A DNA stretch of 64,000 nt from Pseudomonas quercus (GCF_012033695.1 NZ_JAAVJI010000018.1:1-64000), one strand, 5' to 3'. Shown: positions 18,650 to 28,387, numbered from the stretch's first letter. Notes: generated by a model from the sequence alone, not told the origin. Program-made: numbers and translations.

Positions 18650-19174
18650 TCAAGGCTTGTCGCCCAAGGGTAGCAACGGATAAACGAATCGGCGCTCTCG
18701 TGTGGCGATTTCGCTGGCATTCGTCATCGCCTCATGAAAACCGCAGCGCTCCAGCACGCGGCGTGAACCTCTGTTTTCATCGAAGACCCAGGCCACGAGT
18801 GCGTGCAGCGCCCAGCGCACCCGGGCCTGGTACATCAGATGTTCGAGCGCTAATGTGGCCAACCCTTGGCGGGTGGCTTGCTGGGCAATGCGATAGCCCA
18901 CTTCGGCTTCACCAGCCGCTTGGTTGATGGCTTTGAGGTTGGCGCGGCCCACAATGTCGCCCTTAGGGGTACAGAGCACGAAGGGGTGCCAGGTGCCTGC
19001 AGCTAGCCCCTGAAGGTAGGTGTCGATATGCTCGGCCACGCCGTCGAGCGAATAGAACGAAGGCGGGCGGGCCTCGATATGGGCGTCGAACCAGGCGCGG
19101 TTGGCCTGTTCGAACGCCAGCAGTGCCGGTGCGTCGGTGTGTTGCAGTTCGCGAATGTAAACGTTCTCGACCAT
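18650..19174 (-). CDS. GNAT acetyltransferase, RimJ/RimL type
   Basis: A 174-residue GNAT enzyme of the RimJ/RimL family, which acetylates protein N-termini or small amines. Typical segments are IRELQHTDAPALLAFEQANR, GDIVGRANLKAI, EVGYRIAQQATRQGLAT (acetyl-CoA loop) and the DENRGSRRVLERCGF C-terminal motif. It sits between the two AlgE-like genes and has the same orientation, 75 nt before the small AlgE-like gene. Nothing suggests a role in alginate metabolism. Confidence 0.87.
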   Translation of the reverse strand: MVENVYIRELQHTDAPALLAFEQANRAWFDAHIEARPPSFYSLDGVAEHIDTYLQGLAAGTWHPFVLCTPKGDIVGRANLKAINQAAGEAEVGYRIAQQATRQGLATLALEHLMYQARVRWALHALVAWVFDENRGSRRVLERCGFHEAMTNASEIATRERRFVYPLLPLGDKP

Positions 19175-19229
19175 CCCTGGACCTCTCTAGAATCCCCACC
19201 TTTTCGCAGGCGCGTGGCATGGGGTACAT

Positions 19230-19965
19230 TCCCGGCCGTGCGCAGCAGGGCCCCTGTAGGAAGCTGGCGAAGCCTGCGAACCTGGCCAAACAGGTGACGC
19301 ACTCTACCTTCCCGGCCTACGCCTTCGGCTACGACCAGTCCCACAACACGCGGCGTGCAGCGGGGCCTCTGTAGGAAGCTGGCGAAGCCTGCGAACCTGG
19401 CCGAACAGGTGACGCACTATACCTTCCCGGCCTACGCCTTCGGCTACGACCAGTCCCACAACAGGCTGCGTGCGGCAGGGCCCCTGTAGGAAGCTGGCGA
19501 AGCCTGCGAACCTGGCCAAACAGGTGACGCACTATACATTCCCGGCCTTCGCCTTCGGCTACGACCAGTCCCACAACGGCCGTGCGCAGCAGGGCCCCTG
19601 TAGGAAGCTGGCGAAGCCTGCGAACCTGGCCAAACAGGTGACGCACTATACCTTCCCGGCCTACGCGTTCGGCTACGGCCAGTCCCACAACACGCGGCGT
19701 GCAGCGGGGCCTCTGTAGGAAGCTGGCGAAGCCTGCGAACCTGGGCCAACAGGTAACGCAGGATACATTCCCGGCCTTCGCCTTCGGCTACGACCAGTCC
19801 CACAACAGGGCCCCTGTAGGAAGCTGGCGAAGCCTGCGAACCTGGGCCAACAGGTAACGCAGGATACATTCCCGGCCTTCGCCTTCGGCTACGGCCAGTC
19901 CCACAACAGGGCCTCTGTAGGAAGCTGGCGAAGCCTGCGAACTTGGCCCAAGACCTAACAGGCTC
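19230..19965. repeat. Tandem array of ~100-125-bp REPIN-like units (family 2)
   Basis: Seven copies of TGTAGGAAGCTGGCGAAGCC begin at about 19255, 19370, 19495, 19599, 19714, 19815 and 19915. Spacing ranges from 100 to 125 bp because short GTGCGCAGC- or CACGCGGCG-type inserts come and go. Each unit pairs this element with an oppositely oriented one (read on the minus strand as TGTGGGACTGGTCGTAGCCG). Loops of the GGC-GAA-GCC type occur in both halves. It fills the gap between the GNAT gene and the end of the large epimerase gene. The same family makes the array at 50780-51880. Confidence 0.88.
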
Positions 19966-19971
19966 CTCTTT

Positions 19972-22900
19972 TTAGACGGCCAGGTCGCTGGCATGCAAGG
20001 CGGTTACACCTACCAGCTTGATTTCGAACTCTGGGGTGGCGTCGGCGTTCACGCTGCCATACAGCACCCCGTTCTCGAAGCGGAGCTGGCCGGTGGCGTC
20101 GCTGGTGCTGAAGGCCTCAGTGCCAATGAACGTGAAGCTTTCATGGGCATCGGTAGCGCTATTGGCATCCACACCAGACAGGTCCAGGGTATCGCCCTCC
20201 ACAGACTTGAAGCCGTACACAGTGTCCGCCTGAATGCCCAGCCCTAAATCACTCAGCGCCTTGAACAGATAGGTATCGGCACCGCTCCCGCCGGTCAGCG
20301 CATCTGCGCCGCCACCGCCGATCAGTACGTCATTGCCAGCACCTCCGTTGAGGGTATCGTTGCCGTCGCCGCCGTCCAGGGTATTGGCGCCACCGCTGCC
20401 GGTGAGGGTGTCACCGAACTGGCTGCCGATCAGGTTTTCGATGTACTTGAGCGTGTCCAACCCAGCACCCTGGGTATTCTGCTGGGCGGTGGTGCTCAGG
20501 CCCACGGTCACCCCGGCCAGGGCGGTGGCATAGGACACGGTGTCGATGCCATCACGGCCATCGAGTACGTTATTGCCAGCGCCTGACACCAGCAGGTTGT
20601 CCAAGGCATTGCCGATGCCGTTGGCGGCCAGGTCGGTATTGATAACCAGGTTTTCCACGTTGGCTGTCAGGGTATAGGTGGCCAGGCTGCTGTACACCGT
20701 ATCGTTCCCGCCAGTGATCATATTGGTATTGGTTTCGATCACGCTGTCGTCGGCGTTGTCCACGTAGTAGGTGTCCGAACCGTCGCCGCCAGTGAGGCTG
20801 TCTGCGCCAGCGCCGCCGTCCAGCACGTTGGCAGCCGCATTGCCGGTGATGAAATTGCGCAGTTCGTTGCCGGTGCCGTCGATGGCCGAAGGGCCGGTGA
20901 GCACCAGGTATTCCACGTTGGCGCCCAGCGTCCAGCTCACAGACGCCTTAACCGTGTCGATCTGAGCGCTGGCGCTGTTGGTCTCGATCACCACGTCCAG
21001 TGCGTTGTCCACGATGTAGGTGTCTTTGCCGTCCCCGCCGCTCAGGGTGTCCGCGCCCAGGTCACCGTCCAGGGTATCGTTCTGGGCGCTGCCTACCAGC
21101 GTATCGTCCTGGTCAGTGCCGCGGATGTAACCACCCACTTGGCTGGCTGCCTTGTCATAGATGTCCTGGACGGTGGTGTTGTCGTTAGGGTTGCCTTGGT
21201 AACCCAGGTCGCCGGCAATATAGTCAGCCAGGCGCTGGCCCACGATTTCAGCAGACCCTTCATGCAGGTGCCACACATCATCCGGGTAGGTGATGGGGTC
21301 CACTTCCTGGCGCAACGGCAGGTCGCTGTAGTCCACGGCCAGCAACACGTCGCTGCGCTCGGCGGCGATGGCCTGTTGGGCGGCACGCACGGCCTGCACG
21401 CCATTGAGCACAGAGGCGATGGTGGCCTCGTCGAAGCCCCGAACCCGTGCGCCATCAGCGTCGTAATGGCCGGTTTCCATCAGGTAGATCTTGAAGTCGC
21501 CCAGCTGCGCGTGCAGGTAGTCGAACACGTGGAAAGTAGAGGCCTTGTACAGCTCAGCCTGAGCCACCGGGTCAGCGGCGCGGGAGATTTCCTGGGCGGC
21601 TTCCTCACCCTGGCCCCAAATGATGCCCATGGTCACCTTGTCGACCGCCTGCAAGGTGCTCATCTGCTCTTTGAGCAGGCCTACGGCACGCAGCAGCGCA
21701 GGCCCTGGCTCATTGGTATCGGTGAACCACCAGGACAGGCGCAGTTGTTCGGCAGTGCCGGTGGACACGCCACACACGGTGCTGCCGCCCACGGCCACGT
21801 CGATGCCGTTGCCGTCGGCATCGGTGAACTGGCTGCGCACGTCATAGTCGGTGTACTTTTTCAGGTCATCGACCATCTCGCTGATGCCTGAATGGCCATC
21901 GTCGTTGATGGTGCGCATCAACCGGGCATTGGACTGGCCCAAGGTAGGCAGAAACAGAATGTCCTGCTGGGCACGGTCGGCGAACACAAAGTCGCTGTCG
22001 GTCAGCTTGCCGAGATAGTTGCCGTCCAGGCTGATTTCGAACCGGTTGCCATCGGCGTCGGTTTCTGGCGACTTGATGTAGGTTTTGGTGCCCGCCGAGT
22101 TCAGGCTGATGGTCAGCGTGTGGTTGTCGCCCTTGCCCAGGCCAAGGAAGCCCAGTGCACTGACGTCAATCTTGTCCTGGCCTTGGGTAAAGCCATATAC
22201 CGTGTCCGTGGCCGTGATGCCGCCACTGTCGTAATCACGGTAACTGTCGAGCACGTTGCTGAAGCGGAACACGTCGTTCCCCGCGTCGCCATACAACGCG
22301 TCCACGCCGGCACCGCCGTCCAGTACATCGTTGCCTGCACCGCCGCGCAAGGTATCGTTGCCGCCCAGGCCTAGCATCTGATCGTCAAAGGCCGTGCCAG
22401 CGAGGCTTTCACCGGCGTCGGTACCGGTCACGGCATGGATTGGGGCCTTGGCGATCTGCAGCGCGAACACATCGCTGACCGACGCGCCGCTCGGGTCTTT
22501 GGCGGTGACCAGCAGGTTGTATTCCCCTGCCTGGTTTTCCCCAGGGGTACCGCTGAACGTACGGGTGGCGGCATCGAACGTCAGCCACGAGGGCAGAGGC
22601 GTGCCGTTCTGAAGGGTGGCGGTGTACACCAGCCGGTTACCGTCGGCGTCGGTAAAGGCCGTGATCGGCACTACATAGGTGAAGGGTGAGTTTTCGGTTG
22701 CGGTGGTGTCCAGCAACGGGTCGCTCACCACGGGTGCGTGGTTCCCTGGCACCCCACCTGCTGTAAAGAGAATGCTGGAGCCGTCCAGCGTGCCTACGTA
22801 GTTGCCTTTGAGGGCCAGCTCGAAGCGGTTGCCATTGGCGTCCGCGTCATAGCTTTTAAGGAAGGTCTTGCCGGTGTTGGCGCTGTATTGCAGCAACAGC

Positions 22901-25884
22901 GTGCCGTTGTAGCCATTGCCCAGGCCACTGAACCCCAGGGTAGACAGGTCGATCTTGTCCTGGCCAACGGTGAAATCCACCAAGGTGTCGGAGAAGCTGG
23001 CCGTAGCGGTACGGTAGCTGTCGGTCAGGTTGGTGAAGCGGAACACGTCGTTGCCCGCGCCGCCGGTGAGCTGGTCGATGCCGGCTCCCCCTACCAGAAC
23101 GTCATTGCCATCGCCCCCATTGAGGGTGTCGTTGCCTGCCAGGCCCAGCAACTGCTCGTTTGCGTCAGTACCGGTAAGGGTGTCCTTGCCGGCAGTGCCG
23201 GTGAGCACAACGGTAGGGGCGCCGGGGGTGTCCTGCACGGTGAGGGTAAAGGTGTCGCTGGCCAGGCCTGAGCGGCCATCAGCGGCGGTGACTGTCACGC
23301 TCAGGGTGCCCGCCGCGTTGGTGTCCGGGGTGCCGCTGAACGTACGGGTGGCGGTGTCAAAGGTTAGCCAGCTGGGCAAGGCGCTGCCATCGGCCAATGT
23401 TGCGGTGTAGGTGAGCGTATCGTTGTCCGAGTCGGCAAAGCTGCCTGCCGGCAGCGTATAGCTGAAGGGCTGGGTTTCCTTGGCCGCCTGCTCATCCAGC
23501 GGCACCGCCAGCGTGGGCGCGTGGTTCGCCGGTGGGGCCACGAAGATAAAGTCCGAGGCGTGCAGGGTGTTCAGCAGGTTGCCAGCCAGCGCCAGCTCCA
23601 GGCGGTTGCCATTGGCGTCGGCATCATAGTTCTTGATGTAGGTCTTGTTGGCGCTGGCGCTGTACTGCAGGAGCAGCGTGCCGTTGTAGCCGTTGCCCAA
23701 CCCGGTGTAGCCCAAGCCGGCCAGGTCGATCTTGTCCACGCCCACGGTGAAGTCGGTGATGGTGTCGGCATAGCTGGTGCTGGCGGTGCGATAACTGTCG
23801 GTGACACTGGTGAACCGGAAGGTGTCAGCACCTGCACCGCCTGTGAGTTGGTCTGCACCAGCACCGCCGATCAGCACGTCGTTGCCTGCACCACCCACCA
23901 GCGTGTCTTTACCCGCCGTGCCGGTGAGCACCTGGGGGCTGGTGTCAGGTGGGCCCTGAACAGTCAAGGCAAAGCTGTCGCTTGCCAGGCCTGTGCGGCC
24001 ATCGGCTGCGGTAACGGTGACATTCAAGCTGCCGACCGCCGTGGCGCCAGGTGTGCCGTTGAAGGTGCGCGTTGCCGCATCGAAGGTCAGCCAGGCGGGC
24101 AGGGCGCTGCCGTCTGCCAAGGTGGCGGTGTAGGTCAGGGCATCATTGTCGGCATCCGTGAAGCTGCCGGCCGGGAGGGTGTAGCTGAAAGCTGTGGCCT
24201 GGGTGGCCGCCTGGTCTGCCAGGGGGGTAGCCACCACGGGTGCATGATTCACCACAGCGGGGGTGGCAAAGACAAAATCCGTAGCCTTGAGGGTGTTGAG
24301 CAGGTTGCCGCTCAGGATCAGCTCGAAGCGGTTGCCGCTAGCGTCCGGCTCCAAGGATTTGATGTACGTTTTGTCGCCTGCGCTATTGACGGTGGCATAC
24401 ACGGTGCCGTTGCGACCATCACCCAGCCCGGTGATGCCCAGTGCCGACAGGTCGATGCGGTCCTGGCCCACCGTGAAGTCAGTGATGGTGTCCACGCGTA
24501 TGGCGCCACCGCTGTTGTAGTTGCGGAAGCTGTCCGAGCGGCTGTTGAACACGAAGGTGTCCGCACCGGTGCCGCCGGTGAGGGTGTCCACGCCACTGCC
24601 GCCATTGAGGATGTCATCGCCCGCACCACCGCTCAAGGTGTCGTTCCCTGCCAAGCCCTGCAGTGTGTCGTTGCCATCGGTGCCGGTGAGGGTGTCATCG
24701 CCGGTGGTGCCTTGGGGGGTGCTAGGGAGAGGGGGCGTATCCTCGGAGGGTGTAGTGCCCACGGTAGTGCCGTCGCCGTACGTCAAGGTGCTGCCTTTAG
24801 TGGTGTGGCTGATGGTGTTGTCCAGGATTGTGTTGCGGTCAGTGCCGTTTTCGTCGCGCTCGGCCACGCCATAGGTGGAGTTGGCGCCACCGGTGATGGT
24901 GTTGTCGAGAATATGGTTGTCGCTGCCGGAGAAGAACTTGCCCGACACGCCCTTGGTGTCATCAAAGCTCTGAATGATCACTTCCGGCACCGGTGCATTC
25001 AGGCCGTTGTTGGTCAGGGTGTTGCCTGTGACGGTAACGTCGCTGCTGCCGTAGATACGCACGGCTGCGCCGCCGTTGTCGTGAATGTCCACGCCGGTCA
25101 CGGTCACGCCGCTGGACAGCTTCACCAGCACGCCTTCAGCGCCGTTGTCATACACGGCGCCGCCTTCGATGGTGACGTTGTAGGGCGACGGAATGTTCTC
25201 GCTGCCGCGCTGCACCACGATGCCACCGGCGCCATTGCCGTAGGCCACGTTGCCGGTCATGGTGAAGTCGTGGGTGCTGGTCACGATATTGAACCCGTGG
25301 CGGTCATTGTCGTAGGCCACGTTGTTCACGTACTTGGTGTCGATCATGTAGTCCGCGACAAAGCCGTCCAGGCCGTTGCCATGGGACACACAATTCTCGA
25401 TGAGCATGTTCACGGTCTGCTCGTGCGGGTCAAAGCCGTACCCCGAGCAATCCTTGATCTCGACCCCACTGAGGGTCACGTTGGTGTCCTGGCCGTCCTT
25501 GCCGGGAATGTAGCCGTTGAACCAGCCATCGATCTTGCCGGTGGTGTTAGCCCGGTTGCCGTCGATGGTGAGGTTGCTCAGGCCGAAATCATGGGTTTCT
25601 TCACCGTAGGCTGAGCGAATCACGCCGGTAATCTTGGTGTTGGAGCCGTCGGCGACTTTCACGGTGGTAAGCCCAGCGCCTGCACCCTCCAGGTAGACGT
25701 TGCTCTTGAGCATCAGGCAGCCATCTCCTGGCTCTTCGCGAGCAGACACAATAAAGGTGCCCGTGGGCACGAATACCGTGCCACCGCCGGCAGCTTGAGC
25801 TGCATTGATCGCTGATTGAATGGCTGCCGTATCGTCCGTGATACCGTCCCCGACCGCGCCGAAATCCTTAACGTTGAAAATCAT
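19972..25884 (-). CDS. psmE: PsmE-type mannuronan C5-epimerase/O-acetylesterase, RTX protein
   Basis: A giant secreted protein of 1970 residues. Residues 1-380 are an AlgE A-module with all four catalytic residues at the AlgE4 positions: Y149, D152, H154 (YGFDPHEQ) and D178 (GFVAD). This numbering also supports the ATG at 25884 over a TTG at 25926. Four R-modules (about 395-540, 650-780, 890-1042, 1150-1302) alternate with three cadherin-like CADG/He_PIG domains (about 546-643, 785-885, 1045-1145). Residues 1305-1565 form an SGNH esterase: GQSN (S1318), WGQGEE, and DVWHLH (D1536, H1539). RTX repeats and a type I secretion tail finish the protein. It should deacetylate and epimerise alginate, as reported for P. 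syringae PsmE, and needs Ca2+. No secretion genes adjoin. Confidence 0.88.
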   Translation of the reverse strand: MIFNVKDFGAVGDGITDDTAAIQSAINAAQAAGGGTVFVPTGTFIVSAREEPGDGCLMLKSNVYLEGAGAGLTTVKVADGSNTKITGVIRSAYGEETHDFGLSNLTIDGNRANTTGKIDGWFNGYIPGKDGQDTNVTLSGVEIKDCSGYGFDPHEQTVNMLIENCVSHGNGLDGFVADYMIDTKYVNNVAYDNDRHGFNIVTSTHDFTMTGNVAYGNGAGGIVVQRGSENIPSPYNVTIEGGAVYDNGAEGVLVKLSSGVTVTGVDIHDNGGAAVRIYGSSDVTVTGNTLTNNGLNAPVPEVIIQSFDDTKGVSGKFFSGSDNHILDNTITGGANSTYGVAERDENGTDRNTILDNTISHTTKGSTLTYGDGTTVGTTPSEDTPPLPSTPQGTTGDDTLTGTDGNDTLQGLAGNDTLSGGAGDDILNGGSGVDTLTGGTGADTFVFNSRSDSFRNYNSGGAIRVDTITDFTVGQDRIDLSALGITGLGDGRNGTVYATVNSAGDKTYIKSLEPDASGNRFELILSGNLLNTLKATDFVFATPAVVNHAPVVATPLADQAATQATAFSYTLPAGSFTDADNDALTYTATLADGSALPAWLTFDAATRTFNGTPGATAVGSLNVTVTAADGRTGLASDSFALTVQGPPDTSPQVLTGTAGKDTLVGGAGNDVLIGGAGADQLTGGAGADTFRFTSVTDSYRTASTSYADTITDFTVGVDKIDLAGLGYTGLGNGYNGTLLLQYSASANKTYIKNYDADANGNRLELALAGNLLNTLHASDFIFVAPPANHAPTLAVPLDEQAAKETQPFSYTLPAGSFADSDNDTLTYTATLADGSALPSWLTFDTATRTFSGTPDTNAAGTLSVTVTAADGRSGLASDTFTLTVQDTPGAPTVVLTGTAGKDTLTGTDANEQLLGLAGNDTLNGGDGNDVLVGGAGIDQLTGGAGNDVFRFTNLTDSYRTATASFSDTLVDFTVGQDKIDLSTLGFSGLGNGYNGTLLLQYSANTGKTFLKSYDADANGNRFELALKGNYVGTLDGSSILFTAGGVPGNHAPVVSDPLLDTTATENSPFTYVVPITAFTDADGNRLVYTATLQNGTPLPSWLTFDAATRTFSGTPGENQAGEYNLLVTAKDPSGASVSDVFALQIAKAPIHAVTGTDAGESLAGTAFDDQMLGLGGNDTLRGGAGNDVLDGGAGVDALYGDAGNDVFRFSNVLDSYRDYDSGGITATDTVYGFTQGQDKIDVSALGFLGLGKGDNHTLTISLNSAGTKTYIKSPETDADGNRFEISLDGNYLGKLTDSDFVFADRAQQDILFLPTLGQSNARLMRTINDDGHSGISEMVDDLKKYTDYDVRSQFTDADGNGIDVAVGGSTVCGVSTGTAEQLRLSWWFTDTNEPGPALLRAVGLLKEQMSTLQAVDKVTMGIIWGQGEEAAQEISRAADPVAQAELYKASTFHVFDYLHAQLGDFKIYLMETGHYDADGARVRGFDEATIASVLNGVQAVRAAQQAIAAERSDVLLAVDYSDLPLRQEVDPITYPDDVWHLHEGSAEIVGQRLADYIAGDLGYQGNPNDNTTVQDIYDKAASQVGGYIRGTDQDDTLVGSAQNDTLDGDLGADTLSGGDGKDTYIVDNALDVVIETNSASAQIDTVKASVSWTLGANVEYLVLTGPSAIDGTGNELRNFITGNAAANVLDGGAGADSLTGGDGSDTYYVDNADDSVIETNTNMITGGNDTVYSSLATYTLTANVENLVINTDLAANGIGNALDNLLVSGAGNNVLDGRDGIDTVSYATALAGVTVGLSTTAQQNTQGAGLDTLKYIENLIGSQFGDTLTGSGGANTLDGGDGNDTLNGGAGNDVLIGGGGADALTGGSGADTYLFKALSDLGLGIQADTVYGFKSVEGDTLDLSGVDANSATDAHESFTFIGTEAFSTSDATGQLRFENGVLYGSVNADATPEFEIKLVGVTALHASDLAV

Positions 25885-25992
25885 GTGGTTGTTCGCTCGC
25901 ATAGAGAAGGTGAAGGGCGTTGCCAAGAACTCGGCGCAGGTAGCGACGGTGTATGACAGCGGCTTCAGTAAATCGCTGAGCGTGTTAACGGA

Positions 25993-26092
25993 AACGTCAA
26001 AAAAACCGTTGGAGGCGAGGTAAAGTAAGCTTTATTGGCGGTTTGTTGGCGGTGGTTCTTTAGCTTAAACGTCACACCTCCTTTTAACGTCA
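25993..26092. promoter_or_regulatory. Leader with three AACGTCA direct repeats
   Basis: The 314-bp gap between the epimerase start and the RidA gene is AT-richer than its surroundings. AACGTCA occurs at 25993-25999, 26068-26074 and 26086-26092, twice followed by a run of seven or eight A. Read toward the epimerase gene this is TTTTTTTGACGTT. It may be a regulator site or part of a promoter for the epimerase gene. No known consensus was recognised. Confidence 0.3.
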
Positions 26093-26198
26093 AAAAAAAG
26101 GCCAGAGAGCCTGTTCTTTGACGGTAAGAAGGATCCAGGTTATGGGTGCTGCCTGTTGGGCAAGCACTTGCCTGTGCCAGGTGCCCTGTACCAGCGTC

Positions 26199-26579
26199 CT
26201 AGCGCTGAACTGCCATCGCAGTCACCTCCACTCGCATGCCTTCCACCGCCAGTGCGGCCACGCCTACCGCTGCGCGCACGGGCCAGGGCTTACTGAAAAA
26301 CCGCTGATACACGGCATTGAAGGCCGGCCGGTCGGCCATGTCGGTGAGGTAGATGGTCAGGTGCATCACCCGGTCCAGGGAGCTGCCAGCCTTTTCGAGC
26401 GCCACCTTCAAGGCCGTCAGGGTACAGGTGCTTTGTGCTTCGATATCACCCAGCTCCAGGGCGCCATCGGCCCGTACTGGGATCTGTGTGGTGACCAGCA
26501 GCCCTTGGAAGCCCGCTACATCCGAAGAGATAGAGTCCGGGTCCGGGTCTGGCAGAAAGTCGATAGCGGTGGTGCTCAT
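26199..26579 (-). CDS. RidA family protein (YjgF/YER057c/UK114)
   Basis: A 126-residue protein with AGGAG 8 nt before the ATG. The RidA fold keeps the key Arg (PWPVRAAVGVAAL) and Glu (MRVEVTAMAV) that bind the carboxylate and activate water in 2-iminoacid hydrolysis. Related motifs include FQGLLVTTQIPV and SLDRVMHLTIYLTDM. RidA enzymes hydrolyse reactive enamines and imines released by PLP dehydratases. It is divergent from the amino-acid ABC operon that carries another RidA and a PLP dehydratase; the 269-bp shared region holds a perfect palindrome. Confidence 0.9.
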   Translation of the reverse strand: MSTTAIDFLPDPDPDSISSDVAGFQGLLVTTQIPVRADGALELGDIEAQSTCTLTALKVALEKAGSSLDRVMHLTIYLTDMADRPAFNAVYQRFFSKPWPVRAAVGVAALAVEGMRVEVTAMAVQR

Positions 26580-26808
26580 AGTAGGTGCTCCTGAATGAGT
26601 GAGAGGCAGACGCTAGGGGTAACGCATCGTTTTCGTTTCCCTGCGCGCCGAGACGGTGCATCGGGTGGTTTGGTAGCAACCCAATAACGCGCAATAGCGT
26701 CCGTCGCCAGCAGGTAGGCTACTGACAGATCAGGGGTTTTTTACGTGATAAACCTGGGCCAAGCAAATGGCATGCTTTCTGCTGCGTATTCCGTTGTGGC
26801 AAACACTG

Positions 26809-26824
26809 TTCCGCTATAGCGGAA
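26809..26824. promoter_or_regulatory. Perfect palindrome, probable IclR-type operator
   Basis: TTCCGCTATAGCGGAA is a perfect 16-bp palindrome 24 bp before the start codon of the substrate-binding gene. Size and form fit operators of IclR-family regulators, and an IclR gene is the sixth gene of the operon. A weaker copy (TTCCGTTGTGGCAA) lies about 20 bp upstream. Overlap with the promoter start region suggests repression; whether the divergent RidA gene is also controlled is open. Confidence 0.55.
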
Positions 26825-26848
26825 AACTCTATCGACGGAGAACAGCTT

Positions 26849-27700
26849 ATGCAGCGTGTGACGTTTTCAATGAAGGCCCTGACATTCGCCGCCTTGTCGG
26901 CCATGGCCTGCGCAGCCACGGTTCAAGCGGCTGAAGCCAGCAAGCTGGACAGCGTTCTGGCCCGTGGTCACCTTGTGGTGGGCACCGGCAGCACCAATGC
27001 ACCCTGGCACTTCCAGGGAGCAGACGGCACCTTGCAAGGTTTTGATGTGGACATTGGCCGCATGGTTGCCAAGGGGTTGTTCAATGACCCGGCCAAAGTG
27101 GAGTTCGTGGTGCAGTCCTCTGACGCACGTATTCCCAACCTGCTCACCGACAAGGTGGACATGAGCTGCCAGTTCATCACCGTCACCGCGAGCCGGGCGC
27201 AACAGGTGGCGTTCACCTTGCCGTATTACCGGGAAGGGGTAGCACTGTTGTTGCCAGAGGCCAGCCGGTACAAGGAGATCGATGACCTGCGCAACGCAGG
27301 CGACGACGTGACCGTGGCCGTATTACAGAACGTGTATGCCGAAGAACTGGTACACCAGGCGCTGCCCAAGGCCAAGGTGGACCAGTACGACAGCGTGGAC
27401 CTGATGTACCAGGCGGTGAACTCAGGCCGTGCGGACGCAGCCGCTACTGACCAATCTTCGGTCAAGTACCTGATGGTGCAGAACCCTGGCCGTTACCGTA
27501 CCCCGGCCTATGCGTGGAGCCCGCAAACCTATGCCTGTGCGGTGAAGCGTGGTGATCAGGACTGGCTCAACTTTGTAAACACCGCCTTGCATGAAGCCAT
27601 GACCGGCGTGGAATTCCCCCTGTACGCGGCATCCTTTAAAAAATGGTTTGGCGTTGACCTGCCTACCCCGCAGATCGGTTTCCCCATGGAATACAAGTAA
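26849..27700 (+). CDS. Amino-acid ABC transporter, periplasmic binding protein
   Basis: A 283-residue family-3 solute-binding protein. The signal peptide is about residues 1-27 (ALTFAALSAMACAATVQAAEA). The ligand-binding opening LDSVLARGHLVVGTGSTNAP and GFDVDIGRMVAKGLF follow. The Arg-Ala hinge element TASRAQQVAFTLPYY and DAAATDQSSVKYLM match the polar amino-acid binders. GGAG stands 7 nt before the ATG. It is the first gene of a seven-gene operon with two permeases, an ATPase, RidA, IclR and a PLP dehydratase. Substrate is probably a (D-)amino acid, inferred from the enzyme genes. Confidence 0.9.
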   Translation: MQRVTFSMKALTFAALSAMACAATVQAAEASKLDSVLARGHLVVGTGSTNAPWHFQGADGTLQGFDVDIGRMVAKGLFNDPAKVEFVVQSSDARIPNLLTDKVDMSCQFITVTASRAQQVAFTLPYYREGVALLLPEASRYKEIDDLRNAGDDVTVAVLQNVYAEELVHQALPKAKVDQYDSVDLMYQAVNSGRADAAATDQSSVKYLMVQNPGRYRTPAYAWSPQTYACAVKRGDQDWLNFVNTALHEAMTGVEFPLYAASFKKWFGVDLPTPQIGFPMEYK

Positions 27701-27715
27701 GCCGGGGTTGCCGCC

Positions 27716-28378
27716 ATGAGCTATCAGCTCAACTTCTCGGCCGTATGGCGCGATTTCCCTAGCCTGCTGGCAGGCCTGGGGTTAGGCCTGGAACTGGCAC
27801 TGGCCTCCATCGCCATCGGCTGTGTGATTGGCCTGGCCACGGCGTTCGCGTTACTGTCGCGTCGCCGGGCCCTGCGTAGCCTGGCCTCGCTATACGTCAC
27901 TGTGATTCGCAACACACCGATCCTGGTGCTGATACTGGGCATCTATTTTGCGCTGCCCAGTGCGGGTATACGCCTGGACAAGCTGTCATCGTTCGTGGTC
28001 ACCCTGTCGTTGTACGCCGGCGCCTACCTGAGCGAGGTGTTTCGCTCCGGCCTGGTGGGTATTCCCAAGGGGCTGCGAGAGGCTGGGCTGGCCATTGGGT
28101 TGACCGAAGGGCAGATTCGTACGTCCATCCTGGTGCCGGTAATGCTGCGCAACGTGTTGCCGGCCCTGTCCAACAATTTCATCTCTCTGTTCAAGGACAC
28201 CTCCCTGGCCGCCGCCATCGCGGTACCGGAGCTGACCTACTACGCCCGCAAGATCAACGTTGAAAGCTACCGGGTCATCGAAACCTGGCTCGTCACCACG
28301 GCGCTGTACGTGGCCGCCTGCTACTTGATTGCGCTACTGCTTCGCGTGGTGGAGCAGCGCCTTGCCATCCGCCGATAG
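27716..28378 (+). CDS. Amino-acid ABC transporter permease (first)
   Basis: A 220-residue inner-membrane permease of the HisM/GlnP type with about five helices. The conserved cytoplasmic EAA loop that docks the ATPase is GLREAGLAIGLTEGQIRTSI. VIRNTPILVLILGIYFALP is the characteristic TM segment of the family. It begins 15 nt after the binding-protein gene and probably forms a heterodimer with the next permease. Confidence 0.92.
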   Translation: MSYQLNFSAVWRDFPSLLAGLGLGLELALASIAIGCVIGLATAFALLSRRRALRSLASLYVTVIRNTPILVLILGIYFALPSAGIRLDKLSSFVVTLSLYAGAYLSEVFRSGLVGIPKGLREAGLAIGLTEGQIRTSILVPVMLRNVLPALSNNFISLFKDTSLAAAIAVPELTYYARKINVESYRVIETWLVTTALYVAACYLIALLLRVVEQRLAIRR

Positions 28379-28387
28379 GGGCTACAC

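Noticed and set aside
19230..19965. CRISPR array
   Set aside because: Units are 100-125 bp with no short unique spacers, inner parts are themselves repeated, and there are no cas genes.
23521..25614. 697-codon open frame antisense to the epimerase gene
   Set aside because: It mirrors the repetitive high-GC RTX coding sequence; composition (Val, Ala, Gly, His rich) is that of a shadow frame and it matches no family.
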